Assembly: GCF_000723165.1 (NCBI RefSeq)
Contig: NZ_HG322949.1
Coordinates: forward strand, 95,352-159,351
Direction of reading: 5' to 3'
Length of the DNA: 64,000 bases
Source of the DNA: Janthinobacterium agaricidamnosum NBRC 102515 = DSM 9628
GTDB lineage: Bacteria; Pseudomonadota; Gammaproteobacteria; Burkholderiales; Burkholderiaceae_D
Shown here: positions 19,552 through 28,409 of the stretch, one piece after another
Layout: each line of letters begins with the position of its first letter
How positions within the stretch are numbered: position 1 is the first letter of the stretch
Position numbers and translations under genes: made by a program
The notes under the pieces: model-generated
What the model saw: the letters and a program-made list of their open reading frames with translations, nothing else
What the model was told of the DNA's origin: nothing
The model's database searches: none

Positions 19552-19734
19552 CCGGTCGCCATCCCGGACAATCTTGTCACCTTGCTGGCGTGGCATGCGC
19601 TGGACGATGATGCCGTCACCGATATGACAATCTGATCAATTGCTGAACCTCCGCTATTCTCGATCCGATTTTGCTGCGGTGCACATATTGTTTTGCTTGC
19701 ACAGATCAACTTCCTTGATGCACTATTCGTTACG

Positions 19735-19748
19735 CGCAAACGTTTGCG
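19735..19748. promoter_or_regulatory. LacI-type operator upstream of the ribose operon (candidate RbsR site)
   Basis: CGCAAACGTTTGCG is a perfect 14-bp palindrome with the central CG typical of LacI/GalR-family operators. It lies 87 bp before rbsB, and the operon encodes its own LacI-family regulator, so RbsR binding is the natural reading. Confidence 0.75.
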
Positions 19749-19834
19749 AGGTGTGTTACCTGGCTCTTGGCGCGATGATAACCCTGCATAGCAATGGCAA
19801 GAAATTGCCTTAAAACTAATATCTGGAGACTGTA

Positions 19835-20788
19835 ATGACTACTCGTATGCGTTTGAAAATGATCGCCGCCGCCACCCTGGTCTGCGCTTTGCCCGCCTTG
19901 CCTGCGATGGCGCAGACGGCGGCCAAGCCGAAAGTCGCGCTGGTGATGAAGTCGCTGGCCAATGAATTCTTCCTGACCATGGAAAACGGCGCCAAGGAGC
20001 ATCAAAAAGCCCACGCCGCGCAATACGACCTGATTTCGAACGGCATCAAGGATGAAACCGACACCTCCAGCCAGATCAAGCTGGTCGAGCAAATGATCGT
20101 GTCGCGCGTCAATGCGCTGGTGATCGCGCCGGCCGATTCGAAGGCGCTGGTGCCGGTGCTGAAACGCGCCGTCGACGCCGGCATCCTGGTGGTCAATATC
20201 GATAACCAGCTGGACGCCGCCGCGCTGAAGGAAAAAGGCATCAGCGTGCCGTTCGTCGGCCCCGATAACCGCAAGGGTGCCAAGGCCGTCGGCGACTACG
20301 CCGCCAGCAAGGGTTTGAAGAAAGGCGACCAGGTCGCGATCATCGAAGGCGTGTCGACCACCTATAACGCGCAGCAGCGCACGCTGGGCTTCCAGGATGC
20401 GATGGCCGCCGCCGGTATCAAGGTAGTCAGCGTGCAGTCCGGCCAGTGGGAAATTGCTCCGGGCAATACCGTCGCCGCGGCAATCTTGAACGCCAATCCG
20501 AACGTCAAGGCTTTGCTGGCCGGTAACGACAACATGGCCATCGGCGCCGTCTCCGCGGTCAAGGCCGCCGGCAAGACCGGCAAGGTGATCGTGGTCGGCT
20601 ACGACAATATCAATGCGATCAAGCCGATGCTGGCCGATGGCCGCGTGCTGGCTACCGCCGACCAGTTCGGTTCGCAGCAAGCCGTGTTCGGCATCGAAGC
20701 CGTGCTGAAGGCGCTGGCCGAGAAAAAGACCCAGGCCAAGCTGGGCGGCATGATCGAAACCAAGGTCGAGCTGGTCAAAGGCAAGTGA
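19835..20788 (+). CDS. rbsB: Ribose ABC transporter periplasmic binding protein
   Basis: A 317-residue type-I sugar-binding protein with a signal peptide cleaved near AMAQ (residue ~26). The mature part opens with the KVALVMKSLANEFFLTMENG strand-helix of the RbsB family and has the VNIDNQLD and GNDNMAIGAV segments that line the sugar pocket. RBS CTGGAGA sits before the ATG. First gene of rbsBACRKD, behind a LacI-type palindrome. Delivers D-ribose to the RbsAC transporter. Confidence 0.93.
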   Translation: MTTRMRLKMIAAATLVCALPALPAMAQTAAKPKVALVMKSLANEFFLTMENGAKEHQKAHAAQYDLISNGIKDETDTSSQIKLVEQMIVSRVNALVIAPADSKALVPVLKRAVDAGILVVNIDNQLDAAALKEKGISVPFVGPDNRKGAKAVGDYAASKGLKKGDQVAIIEGVSTTYNAQQRTLGFQDAMAAAGIKVVSVQSGQWEIAPGNTVAAAILNANPNVKALLAGNDNMAIGAVSAVKAAGKTGKVIVVGYDNINAIKPMLADGRVLATADQFGSQQAVFGIEAVLKALAEKKTQAKLGGMIETKVELVKGK

Positions 20789-20870
20789 TGTAGCGCGGGG
20801 GCGGGCCGCCGTTTGATGCCGGCTGATGCTGGCGGCCGGCCCGCACCGCAATCCTTCACGCGGAGAAAAT

Positions 20871-22421
20871 ATGAGTATCGATACCCCCTCGGCCTTGGCC
20901 CCGGCCAGGCCCCTGCTGACCCTGGAAAACATCGGCAAGTCGTATGTCGGCCCGGTGCTGGCCGGCGTGGCGCTGCAATTCGTGCCGGGTCAGGTGCTGG
21001 CGCTGACCGGCGAAAACGGCGCCGGCAAGAGTACCTTGTCGAAAATCGTGTGCGGCCTGGAAAATCCGAGCACCGGCAGCATGCAGCTGGACGGCAAGCC
21101 TTATTTGCCCGGTTCGCGCGGCGCCGCCGAGGCGCTCGGCATCCGCATGGTGATGCAGGAATTGAATTTGATTCCGACGCTGTCGATCGCTGAAAACCTG
21201 TACCTGAAAAACCTGCCCCGGCGTTTCGGCTGGATCGACCGCGGCCGCCTGGAGCGCGATGCGCGCGAACAGATGGACAAGGTCGGCCTGACCGGTCTCG
21301 ATCCGTGGACGCTGGTCGGCGAACTGGGTATCGGCCACCAGCAAATGATCGAGATCGCCCGCAACCTGATCGGCGCATGCCGCTTGCTGGTGCTGGACGA
21401 ACCGACCGCCATGCTGACCCACCGCGAAGTCGAATTGCTGTTCCTGCAAATCGAACGCCTGAAGGCCGAGGGCGTGGCCATCATTTACATTTCGCACCGC
21501 CTCGAAGAGCTCAAGCGCGTGGCCGACCGCATCGCCGTGCTGCGCGACGGCCAGTTGGTGTGCGACGACAATATCGCGACCTACAGCAGCGCCGACCTGG
21601 TGCGGCTGATGGTGGGCCGTTCGGCCGACGATGCGGTCGACCTGAGCGGGCGCACCATCGGCGCGCCGTTGCTGCGCGTGCGCGGCCTGGGACGCGGCAA
21701 GGTGGTGCAGCCGGCCACCTTCGACTTGCGCTCCGGCGAAATCCTCGGCATCGCCGGCTTGATCGGTTCCGGCCGCACCGAGTTGCTGCGTCTGATCTTT
21801 GGCGCCGACCGTGCCGACCAGGGCTCGGTATTGCTCGGCGATAGCGACATCCCGGCCGTGCCCGACTCGCCGAAAGCCGCCGTCAAGGCCGGCATCGCGA
21901 TGATCACCGAAGACCGCAAGGGGCAGGGCTTGCTGCTGCGCCAGTCGATCGCGATGAATACCACGCTGGCGTCGCTCGATAGCGTCAACCGCGCCGGCTG
22001 GCTCGACCATGACGCCGAAAACGCGGTGGCCGACGATTACATCCAACAACTGGGCGTACGTTCGCGCAATAGCCAGCAAGCGGTTGCGGAATTGTCAGGC
22101 GGTAACCAGCAAAAAGTGGTGATCGCGCGCTGGCTGTACCGCGATTGTCCGGTGATGCTGTTCGACGAGCCGACCCGCGGCATCGACATCGGCGCCAAGT
22201 TCGACATTTACCAGGTGCTGGCCGAACAGGCGCGCCAAGGCAAGGGACTGGTCATCGTGTCCAGCGACTTGCGCGAGCTGATGCTCATTTGCGACCGTAT
22301 CGCCGTGATGAGCGCCGGCCGCATCGTCGACACCTTCGAGCGTGGCGCCTGGAGCCAGGACGCCTTGCTGTCTGCCGCCTTCAGCGGCTATCTTTCTTCC
22401 ACCCCAGCCGTAGCGGCCTGA
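20871..22421 (+). CDS. rbsA: Ribose ABC transporter ATP-binding protein
   Basis: A 516-residue duplicated ABC ATPase of the carbohydrate-uptake-2 type. The N-terminal half has Walker A GENGAGKST (near 45) and Walker B LLVLDEPTAM. The C-terminal half has LSGGNQQKV and LFDEPTRGID, with the usual altered second Walker A. The start is the ATG at 20871 with GGAG just upstream; the frame extends 15 codons further without support. Energises ribose uptake with RbsC in the inner membrane. Confidence 0.95.
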   Translation: MSIDTPSALAPARPLLTLENIGKSYVGPVLAGVALQFVPGQVLALTGENGAGKSTLSKIVCGLENPSTGSMQLDGKPYLPGSRGAAEALGIRMVMQELNLIPTLSIAENLYLKNLPRRFGWIDRGRLERDAREQMDKVGLTGLDPWTLVGELGIGHQQMIEIARNLIGACRLLVLDEPTAMLTHREVELLFLQIERLKAEGVAIIYISHRLEELKRVADRIAVLRDGQLVCDDNIATYSSADLVRLMVGRSADDAVDLSGRTIGAPLLRVRGLGRGKVVQPATFDLRSGEILGIAGLIGSGRTELLRLIFGADRADQGSVLLGDSDIPAVPDSPKAAVKAGIAMITEDRKGQGLLLRQSIAMNTTLASLDSVNRAGWLDHDAENAVADDYIQQLGVRSRNSQQAVAELSGGNQQKVVIARWLYRDCPVMLFDEPTRGIDIGAKFDIYQVLAEQARQGKGLVIVSSDLRELMLICDRIAVMSAGRIVDTFERGAWSQDALLSAAFSGYLSSTPAVAA

Positions 22422-22440
22422 TGCCGCCGGAAAGATTCCC

Positions 22441-23430
22441 ATGTCTGCTAATACATCCCCTGCCGCTGCATCCCGCAGCACGTCTCTGCAACGCAGCCTG
22501 AGCGGCTTGAAAAGCTACGCCGGCCTGGTCGGCGCGCTGGTCGCCATGTGCGTGTTATTTTCCTTTGCCAGCGAAAATTTCTTCACGCTGGCAACGCTGA
22601 GCACCTTGTCCAACGATATTCCGACGCTGGTGGTGATGGCGGTCGGCATGACCTTTGTGCTGATCATCGGCGGCATCGACCTGTCGGTCGGCTCGGTGCT
22701 GGCGCTGGCCGCGTCGGTCTTGTCGCTGGCCACCGTGCACTGGGGCTGGCCGGTGTGGAGCGCCGCGCTGCTCGGCATGCTGGTCGCCAGCGTGTGCGGC
22801 ATGGTCACCGGCATGATCTCGGTCGGCTGGAAAATTCCATCGTTCATCGTGTCGCTGGGCGTGCTGGAAATGGCGCGCGGCCTTGCTTACCAGGTCACCA
22901 ATTCGCGCACCGAATACATCGGCAGCGCGGTTGACTCGATCAGCTCGCCGATCCTGTTCGGCCTGTCGCCGGCGTTCATCGCGTCGATCGCGATCGTCGT
23001 CATCGGCCACCTGGTGCTGACGCGCACCGTGCTGGGCCGTCACTGGATCGGCATCGGCACCAATGAAGAAGCGGTGCGCCTGTCCGGCATCAATCCGAAA
23101 CCGTCGAAGGTGCTGGTCTTCGCACTGATGGGCTTGTTGTCCGGCATCGGCGCGCTGTTCCAGGTGTCGCGCCTGGAAGCGGCCGACCCGAACGGCGGCG
23201 TGGGGCTGGAATTGCAAGTCATCGCCGCCGTGGTGATCGGCGGCACCAGCCTGATGGGCGGACGCGGTTCGGTCATCAGCACCTTTATCGGCGTATTGAT
23301 CATTTCGGTGCTGGAAGCGGGCCTGGCGCAAGTCGGCGTCAGCGAACCGGTGAAACGCATCGTCACCGGCCTGGTGATCGTCGCCGCCGTGGTGCTCGAC
23401 ACCTATCGTCGCCGTGGCGAGCGGGCCTGA
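22441..23430 (+). CDS. rbsC: Ribose ABC transporter permease
   Basis: A 329-residue integral membrane protein with eight to ten hydrophobic segments, and the CUT2 permease signatures GGIDLSVGSVLAL (near 80) and GGTSLMGGRGS (near 275), the latter in the cytoplasmic loop that contacts RbsA. It starts 19 bp after rbsA. Confidence 0.95.
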   Translation: MSANTSPAAASRSTSLQRSLSGLKSYAGLVGALVAMCVLFSFASENFFTLATLSTLSNDIPTLVVMAVGMTFVLIIGGIDLSVGSVLALAASVLSLATVHWGWPVWSAALLGMLVASVCGMVTGMISVGWKIPSFIVSLGVLEMARGLAYQVTNSRTEYIGSAVDSISSPILFGLSPAFIASIAIVVIGHLVLTRTVLGRHWIGIGTNEEAVRLSGINPKPSKVLVFALMGLLSGIGALFQVSRLEAADPNGGVGLELQVIAAVVIGGTSLMGGRGSVISTFIGVLIISVLEAGLAQVGVSEPVKRIVTGLVIVAAVVLDTYRRRGERA

Positions 23431-23465
23431 TGCCGAGTGATGGCAACGACTGATAACGATTAATT

Positions 23466-24512
23466 ATGGCAACGATCAAGCAAGTCGCGGCGGTGGCCGG
23501 GGTGTCCTTTACCACCGTATCGCATGTGCTCAACAATACGCGTCCGGTCAGCGACGATGCGCGCGCGCGCGTGCTGGCCGCCGCCGAGCAATTGCATTAT
23601 GTGCCGAGCGCGCTGGCGCGCTCCTTGCGCAGCAGCAGCACCGGCACCATCGGCTTGATTATTCCCAACAATACCAACCCGTATTTTTCGGAAGTGGCGC
23701 GCGGCATCGAGGACAGTTGTTATGCGGCCGGCTACAGCGTGATCCTGTGCAATTCCGACGATGATCCGGCCAAGCAGCGCGATTACCTGAACGTCTTGCT
23801 GACCAAGCGCTGCGACGGCTTGATCGTGGCGGCGCTGGCGGCCGGCGATGGCGAGCTGCTGGGTAAAATGAAAGTGCCGGCGGTGCTGCTCGACCGTAGC
23901 GCCGACGATATGACGATGGACGTGGTGCGGGTCGACAACCGCGCCGGCGGCGCTCTCGCGGCGCGCCATTTGCTGGCGCTGGGCAGGCGGCGCCTGGCGT
24001 GCATCGGCGGTCCGCAAGACATGGCGATTTCGACCGAGCGCATCGACGGCGCCCGCGAGGAATTGCAACAACATGGCGCGGCGCTGGAGCAGCGCCTGTG
24101 CCGCTACGCCGACTTCAGCAGCGCCGGCGGTTATGCCGCCGCGCGCGACTTGCTGGCCTTGCCGGACGGCCTGCGTCCCGACGCGCTGTTTTGCTGCAAC
24201 GACTTGATGGCGATCGGCGCCTTGCGCGCCGCGGCCGAATACGGCATCGCCGTGCCGCAACAATTGGCGGTGGTCGGTTTCGACGATATCGACCTGGCCC
24301 GGTTTGTCCATCCGCCGTTGACCAGCGTGGCGCAAAATACCCGCGAGCTGGGCCGCATCACGGCCCAGTGCTTGCTGGCGCGCATCGCCGAACCGGGTTT
24401 GGCGCGCCAGCGGCGCAGCATCGCGCCGGAACTGCATGTGCGCGGTTCCAGTAGCGCAGCAATGGCATCTTTACCTTTATCTCCAACAGAATCGACAGGA
24501 ATACCGACATGA
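23466..24512 (+). CDS. rbsR: LacI-family repressor of the ribose operon
   Basis: A 348-residue LacI/GalR regulator: helix-turn-helix and hinge at 1-60 (ATIKQVAAVAGVSFTTVSHV, then LARSLRSSSTGTIG), then a periplasmic-binding-protein-like ribose-sensing core. It lies inside the operon between rbsC and rbsK. Its 3' end overlaps rbsK by four bases (ATGA), indicating translational coupling. The likely target is the palindrome at 19735, giving autoregulation. Confidence 0.9.
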   Translation: MATIKQVAAVAGVSFTTVSHVLNNTRPVSDDARARVLAAAEQLHYVPSALARSLRSSSTGTIGLIIPNNTNPYFSEVARGIEDSCYAAGYSVILCNSDDDPAKQRDYLNVLLTKRCDGLIVAALAAGDGELLGKMKVPAVLLDRSADDMTMDVVRVDNRAGGALAARHLLALGRRRLACIGGPQDMAISTERIDGAREELQQHGAALEQRLCRYADFSSAGGYAAARDLLALPDGLRPDALFCCNDLMAIGALRAAAEYGIAVPQQLAVVGFDDIDLARFVHPPLTSVAQNTRELGRITAQCLLARIAEPGLARQRRSIAPELHVRGSSSAAMASLPLSPTESTGIPT

Positions 24513-25405
24513 TCGTGGTTATCGGCAGCATCAATATGGACCTGGTCTTGCGCGTGCCGCGCATGCCCCTTCCCGGCGAAACGCTGACCGGCGGCGCATT
24601 TCAAACCATTCCCGGCGGCAAGGGCGCGAACCAGGCAGTGGCGTGTGCGCGCCTCGGCGGCCAGGCCGGCCAGCGCGTGGCGATGATAGGCTGCGTCGGC
24701 GACGACGCCTTCGGCACGACGCTGCGCGACGCCTTGCGCAGCGACGGCATCGATGACAGCCACATCAGCACCTTGCCGGGCGTGGCGTCCGGCATCGCCT
24801 CGATCCTGGTCGACGCCAATGGCCAGAACAGCATCGTCATCGCCGGCGGCGCCAACGATTTATTGAGCCCGGCCCACATCGACGCCGCGCGCGGCCTGAT
24901 CGAACAAGCGGCGATCGTCGTGCTGCAACTGGAAACCCCGATGGCGACCGTGGAACACGCGGTCAGGCTGGCGCGCTCGCTGGGCAAGACCGTGGTGTTG
25001 AATCCGGCGCCGGCGGCAAGCTTGCCGGACGGCTTGCTGGCGCTGGTCGATTACCTGATCCCGAATGAAATCGAAGCGGCCATGCTGGCCGGCATCGACA
25101 GCAGCGAAGCGGGCGTGCTGGCCAACGCCTTGCAGGCGCAGGGCAGCGACAATGTCATCATCACGCTGGGCGCCAAGGGCGTGCACGCGGCCTTGTTCGG
25201 CGGCAGCCAGGATTTCCCGGCAGAAGCGGTCAAGGCGGTTGACACCACCGCCGCCGGCGACACCTTCATCGGCGGTTTTGTCGCCGCGCTGGCGGCCGGC
25301 CAGGATGAAGCCGAAGCGATCGCGCTGGGCCAGCGCGCGGCCGCCTGGAGCGTTACCAAGCCCGGTGCGCAAACCTCGATTCCGCACCTGAACCAGCTCT
25401 ATTAA
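24509..25405 (+). CDS. rbsK: Ribokinase
   Basis: A 298-residue PfkB-family kinase that makes ribose 5-phosphate. It has the N-terminal INMDLVLRVPRMPLPGET, the substrate motif GGKGANQAVA (near 40) and the anion-hole/catalytic motif DTTAAGDTFIGGF (near 245), whose Asp is the catalytic base. Its start codon overlaps the rbsR stop. Confidence 0.95.
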   Translation: MIVVIGSINMDLVLRVPRMPLPGETLTGGAFQTIPGGKGANQAVACARLGGQAGQRVAMIGCVGDDAFGTTLRDALRSDGIDDSHISTLPGVASGIASILVDANGQNSIVIAGGANDLLSPAHIDAARGLIEQAAIVVLQLETPMATVEHAVRLARSLGKTVVLNPAPAASLPDGLLALVDYLIPNEIEAAMLAGIDSSEAGVLANALQAQGSDNVIITLGAKGVHAALFGGSQDFPAEAVKAVDTTAAGDTFIGGFVAALAAGQDEAEAIALGQRAAAWSVTKPGAQTSIPHLNQLY

Positions 25406-25411
25406 GCCGCC

Positions 25412-25804
25412 ATGAAAAAGACTCCTTTGCTCAATATCGCCCTGTCGCAACTGATGGCCTCGCTGGGCCATGGCGACATGGTGGTGATCGGCGACGCCGG
25501 CTTGCCGTCGCAGCCTGGCGTGCCGCTGATCGACCTGGCCTTGACGCGCGGCATTCCGGCGTTTGCCGACACGCTGCACGCCATCCTCAGCGAAATGCAG
25601 GTGGAATACCATGTGCTGGCCAAGGAACTGCCGGCGCACAATCCGGCGGCAGAGGCGGCCATCGCCGGTTTTGGTTTGCCGGAGCGGCGCAATGTGACGC
25701 ACGAGGAATTCAAGCAATTGAGCAAGCGCGCCCGCGCCATCGTGCGCACCGGCGAATGCACGCCCTATGCAAACATCATCCTGGTCGCCGGGGTGGTGTT
25801 TTAA
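25412..25804 (+). CDS. rbsD: D-ribose pyranase
   Basis: A 130-residue RbsD protein that interconverts the pyranose and furanose forms of ribose so that RbsK can use it. The catalytic His lies in [16 protein letters not shown] (near residue 20), and the C-terminal [12 protein letters not shown] motif matches the family. Last gene of the operon, six bases after rbsK. Confidence 0.95.
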   Translation: MKKTPLLNIALSQLMASLGHGDMVVIGDAGLPSQPGVPLIDLALTRGIPAFADTLHAILSEMQVEYHVLAKELPAHNPAAEAAIAGFGLPERRNVTHEEFKQLSKRARAIVRTGECTPYANIILVAGVVF

Positions 25805-25811
25805 ATCAAAG

Positions 25812-25832
25812 CGCCGGATGATACATCCGGCG
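25812..25832. terminator. Hairpin between convergent rbsD and the permease gene
   Basis: CGCCGGATG-ATA-CATCCGGCG is a perfect 9-bp stem. Read on the minus strand it is followed by a T-rich tail (complement of TTAAATCAAAG), so it can end the permease transcript and possibly the rbs transcript too. Confidence 0.55.
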
Positions 25833-25851
25833 GCCTTATCCGGACGGCTTC

Positions 25852-26610
25852 TTAGCCCAGCAATCCCATCGAGCCATCCCACAGCAGTTTCAGCGCGGTG
25901 ACCACCAGCAAGCCGTAGCACAGCCGATAGAGCTGCTCCTGGTTCAAGCGTCCGTGCAATTTCCATCCAGCCCAGACGCCCAGCAGCGCGGCGGGCAGGC
26001 AAATCGCCATCAGTATCCAGAAACTGTGTGAAAAGTCTGCGATCGCAAGCCAGGGACCAGCTTTCAGCAGGTTGCCGAACGTAAAAAACAGGCTGGTGGT
26101 TCCCGCATAAACTTCCTTCGATAAGCCGAGAGGCAGCAGATACATCGCCAGCGGCGGCCCGCCGGAGTGCGCCACCATGGTGGTGACGCCGGATGCCGTG
26201 CCGGCGAGAATCGCCTTGCCGGTGGAGCGCGGACGGATCACGACGGCGCCTTTGCCGCGCCACCACAAGAAGGCGAACAGCAGCGTGGTCACCGCCATCA
26301 GGATTTCGATCAGATGGCGATCGACGTATTCCAGCAGGAAGTAACCTGCCCCGACGCCCACGATCAAGCCTGGCAGCAGCAGGGCAAGGTCGGGCTTCGA
26401 CCAGGTATTCGGTCGCCAGAAGCGCAGCGCATACAAGTCCATCGCAACGAACAGAGGGGCCAGCAGGCTGCCGGCCTTGATCGGATCCATGACCAGCGCC
26501 AGCACCGGGATGCCGATAATCGCGAAGCCGCCGCCGAAGGCGCCCTTCATGAAACCGATCGCCATGACGGCCACGACAGAAACAGAAATTAGTTGCAGGC
26601 TCAGATGCAT
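25852..26610 (-). CDS. TauE/SafE family sulfite/anion exporter-like permease
   Basis: A 252-residue membrane protein with about seven or eight hydrophobic helices. The FMKGAFGGGFAIIGIPVLAL segment near the N-terminus and the repeated AGTASGVTTMVAHSGGPPLA are the two internal-repeat signatures of the TauE/SafE (DUF81) family. The transported compound is not evident. The start at 26610 places the first helix right at the N-terminus; a longer frame up to 26790 is not supported by any hydrophobic or conserved sequence. Confidence 0.8.
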   Translation of the reverse strand: MHLSLQLISVSVVAVMAIGFMKGAFGGGFAIIGIPVLALVMDPIKAGSLLAPLFVAMDLYALRFWRPNTWSKPDLALLLPGLIVGVGAGYFLLEYVDRHLIEILMAVTTLLFAFLWWRGKGAVVIRPRSTGKAILAGTASGVTTMVAHSGGPPLAMYLLPLGLSKEVYAGTTSLFFTFGNLLKAGPWLAIADFSHSFWILMAICLPAALLGVWAGWKLHGRLNQEQLYRLCYGLLVVTALKLLWDGSMGLLG

Positions 26611-27166
26611 GGTGTGTGACGCGCAATGATTGGAGGATTGAAAAAAGGGATAAACCGGCATTGCCGACAACTCGCCGGCGATCGTCAGCGATGTCCTTCG
26701 CCGCTCATCTTTTTGGCTCGGAATGTTCTTGAGACATGCACGCGGCCGGCTCACGCAGCGTCGCTTTGTTGACGAAAATAAATATAGCATGTGCCAAAAT
26801 CCGGCTGATGAAATCCCCTGTTTTTTTGAGGGAATAAAGCGCCGCAGGATTGCCGTGCCATCGAAAATTTTCTCATATAAATCAAATGTTTATCGTGTTC
26901 ATGGCTATGTGCAAACAGCGCCGGGCGCAGGCTTCAACGGTAGGCGAGCTGGACAAAAAAACGACACTGTATCCCTGCGTAAAACAGGGGTATTGGCAGG
27001 CATGCGGCCCGGGGCGTAACCAAGCGTCCGCCCTGGAATGATGAGATCTGCCACAATCGATGGCGGAGGGCTGGCTCGTGTGTCCAGCGATCCGCCCACT
27101 ACACTTGTCCCCGGTGTTGCTGCGCAGTGCCGGGGGTCTTGATACACTCCCCTTCAGAGGTGCCCC
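26611..27166. other. Intergenic region, no gene seen
   Basis: About 550 bp between the permease and the DUF3597 gene, divergent promoters on each side. A CCCCGG/CCGGGG inverted repeat with a 15-base spacer at 27109-27135 stands shortly before the DUF3597 start; I cannot say whether it is functional. Short open frames here look non-coding. Confidence 0.4.
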
Positions 27167-27559
27167 ATGAGTATTCTCGGCAATATCTTCAACAAAATAT
27201 TCCATCGCACTGCAGAGACCGCACCGGCCGCCACGCCAGCGGCAGCACCTGCGCCTGCTGCCGCTGCTACGGCGCCGGCCGCCGCAGCGGTGGCGATCTC
27301 GGAAGTCGATGTCGAAGCGGTGTTGAATGGCTTGGCGCAAAAGAATGCGCAAAAACTCAATTGGCGGACATCGATCGTCGATTTGCTGAAATTGCTCGAC
27401 CTCGACAGCAGCCTTGCCGCGCGCAAGGAACTGGCAGGCGAACTGCATTTCTCCGGCGATAGCAACGATACCGCATCGATGAATATCTGGCTGCACAAGC
27501 AAGTCATGAACAAACTGGCAGCGAACGGCGGCAAGGTGCCCGCTGACTTGAAAGACTGA
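27167..27559 (+). CDS. DUF3597 domain protein
   Basis: A 130-residue protein with an N-terminal SILGNIFNKIFH helix and an Ala/Pro-rich linker (about 20-45). A C-terminal DUF3597 domain follows, ending in MNIWLHKQVMNKLAANGGKVP. The DLLKLLDLDSSLAARKELA stretch is characteristic. Function is unknown for the family. An AGAGG precedes the ATG. Confidence 0.85.
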   Translation: MSILGNIFNKIFHRTAETAPAATPAAAPAPAAAATAPAAAAVAISEVDVEAVLNGLAQKNAQKLNWRTSIVDLLKLLDLDSSLAARKELAGELHFSGDSNDTASMNIWLHKQVMNKLAANGGKVPADLKD

Positions 27560-27642
27560 TACGCCCCCGCGGCGAACATTCCGTTCGCCGCTGTCCAAAT
27601 CCCCCGGAACAGCGATAATATCGATCTCCCTATGCTGTTGCG

Positions 27643-27708
27643 ATAGTTAAAACGTATTGAAACTATTGGAACAATCAATTTTGCATATGGCTCAAAAGGG
27701 CATACACT
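27643..27708 (+). promoter_or_regulatory. Candidate ahpC promoter with ATAGTT/AACTAT inverted repeat
   Basis: ATAGTT (27643) and AACTAT (27661) face each other across 12 bp, reminiscent of OxyR half-sites though the spacing is not the classical one. TTGCAT at 27681 and TACACT at 27703, 16 bp apart, could be the -35 and -10. OxyR control of ahpC is common; here it is inference. Confidence 0.35.
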
Positions 27709-27745
27709 TATGTCTTCTGATTTACACCACCACGAGGAAACCACA

Positions 27746-28309
27746 ATGTCTCTGATCAATACCCAAGTTAAACCGTTTAAAGCAACCGCTTACCAAAATG
27801 GCAAATTCATCGACTTGACCGAAGAGTCCCTGAAAGGCAAGTGGTCGGTATTCGTGTTCTACCCAGCCGACTTCACCTTCGTTTGCCCAACCGAACTGGA
27901 AGACCTGGCTGACAACTACGCCGAATTCCAAAAACTGGGCGTTGAAGTCTACGGTATCTCGACCGACACCCACTTCGCTCACAAAGCATGGCACGACACC
28001 TCCGACGCGATCAAGAAAGTGCAATACCCACTGATCGGCGACCCAACCACCGTGTTGTCGCGTAACTTCGAAGTGCTGATCGAAGAAGAAGGCCTGGCGC
28101 TGCGCGGCACCTTCGTCATCAATCCGGAAGGCTTCATCAAAGTGCTGGAAGTGCATGACAACGGCATCGGCCGCGACGCTTCCGAACTGCTGCGCAAAGT
28201 CAAGGCGGCACAATACGTTGCCGCTCACCCAGGCGAAGTTTGCCCGGCTAAATGGACCGAAGGCGCAGCAACCCTGACCCCATCGCTGGACCTGGTCGGC
28301 AAGATCTAA
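27746..28309 (+). CDS. ahpC: Alkyl hydroperoxide reductase subunit C (peroxiredoxin)
   Basis: A 187-residue typical 2-Cys peroxiredoxin of the AhpC1 group. The peroxidatic Cys is in DFTFVCPTE (residue 47), the resolving Cys in GEVCPAKW (about 166). It reduces H2O2, organic peroxides and peroxynitrite in the cytoplasm and is recycled by AhpF, encoded next. Codon choice is unusually uniform compared with its neighbours (many CCA and AAA codons), as expected for a very highly expressed gene. The start has GAGGAAA upstream; an in-frame start 12 codons earlier is less likely. Confidence 0.97.
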   Translation: MSLINTQVKPFKATAYQNGKFIDLTEESLKGKWSVFVFYPADFTFVCPTELEDLADNYAEFQKLGVEVYGISTDTHFAHKAWHDTSDAIKKVQYPLIGDPTTVLSRNFEVLIEEEGLALRGTFVINPEGFIKVLEVHDNGIGRDASELLRKVKAAQYVAAHPGEVCPAKWTEGAATLTPSLDLVGKI

Positions 28310-28330
28310 GTCGTCAGTCATCAGTAGTGC

Positions 28331-28359
28331 ATGCCGGACCGGCTGGTCCGTTCCGGCAT
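28331..28359 (+). terminator. Intercistronic hairpin between ahpC and ahpF
   Basis: ATGCCGGA and TCCGGCAT pair across a centre that can extend the stem (CCGG with CCG). There is no T run, so it may act as an attenuator or an RNA-stability element keeping ahpC mRNA above ahpF. Confidence 0.5.
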
Positions 28360-28409
28360 CAGTTACCCGCAGTAGTGTTACTGCAAAATAATAAGGAAGG
28401 AAGTCGATC

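Noticed and set aside
19735..19748. Possibility that the palindrome is a terminator
   Set aside because: No loop can form from a continuous 14-bp palindrome and there is no T run; an operator fits the LacI-type regulator in the operon.
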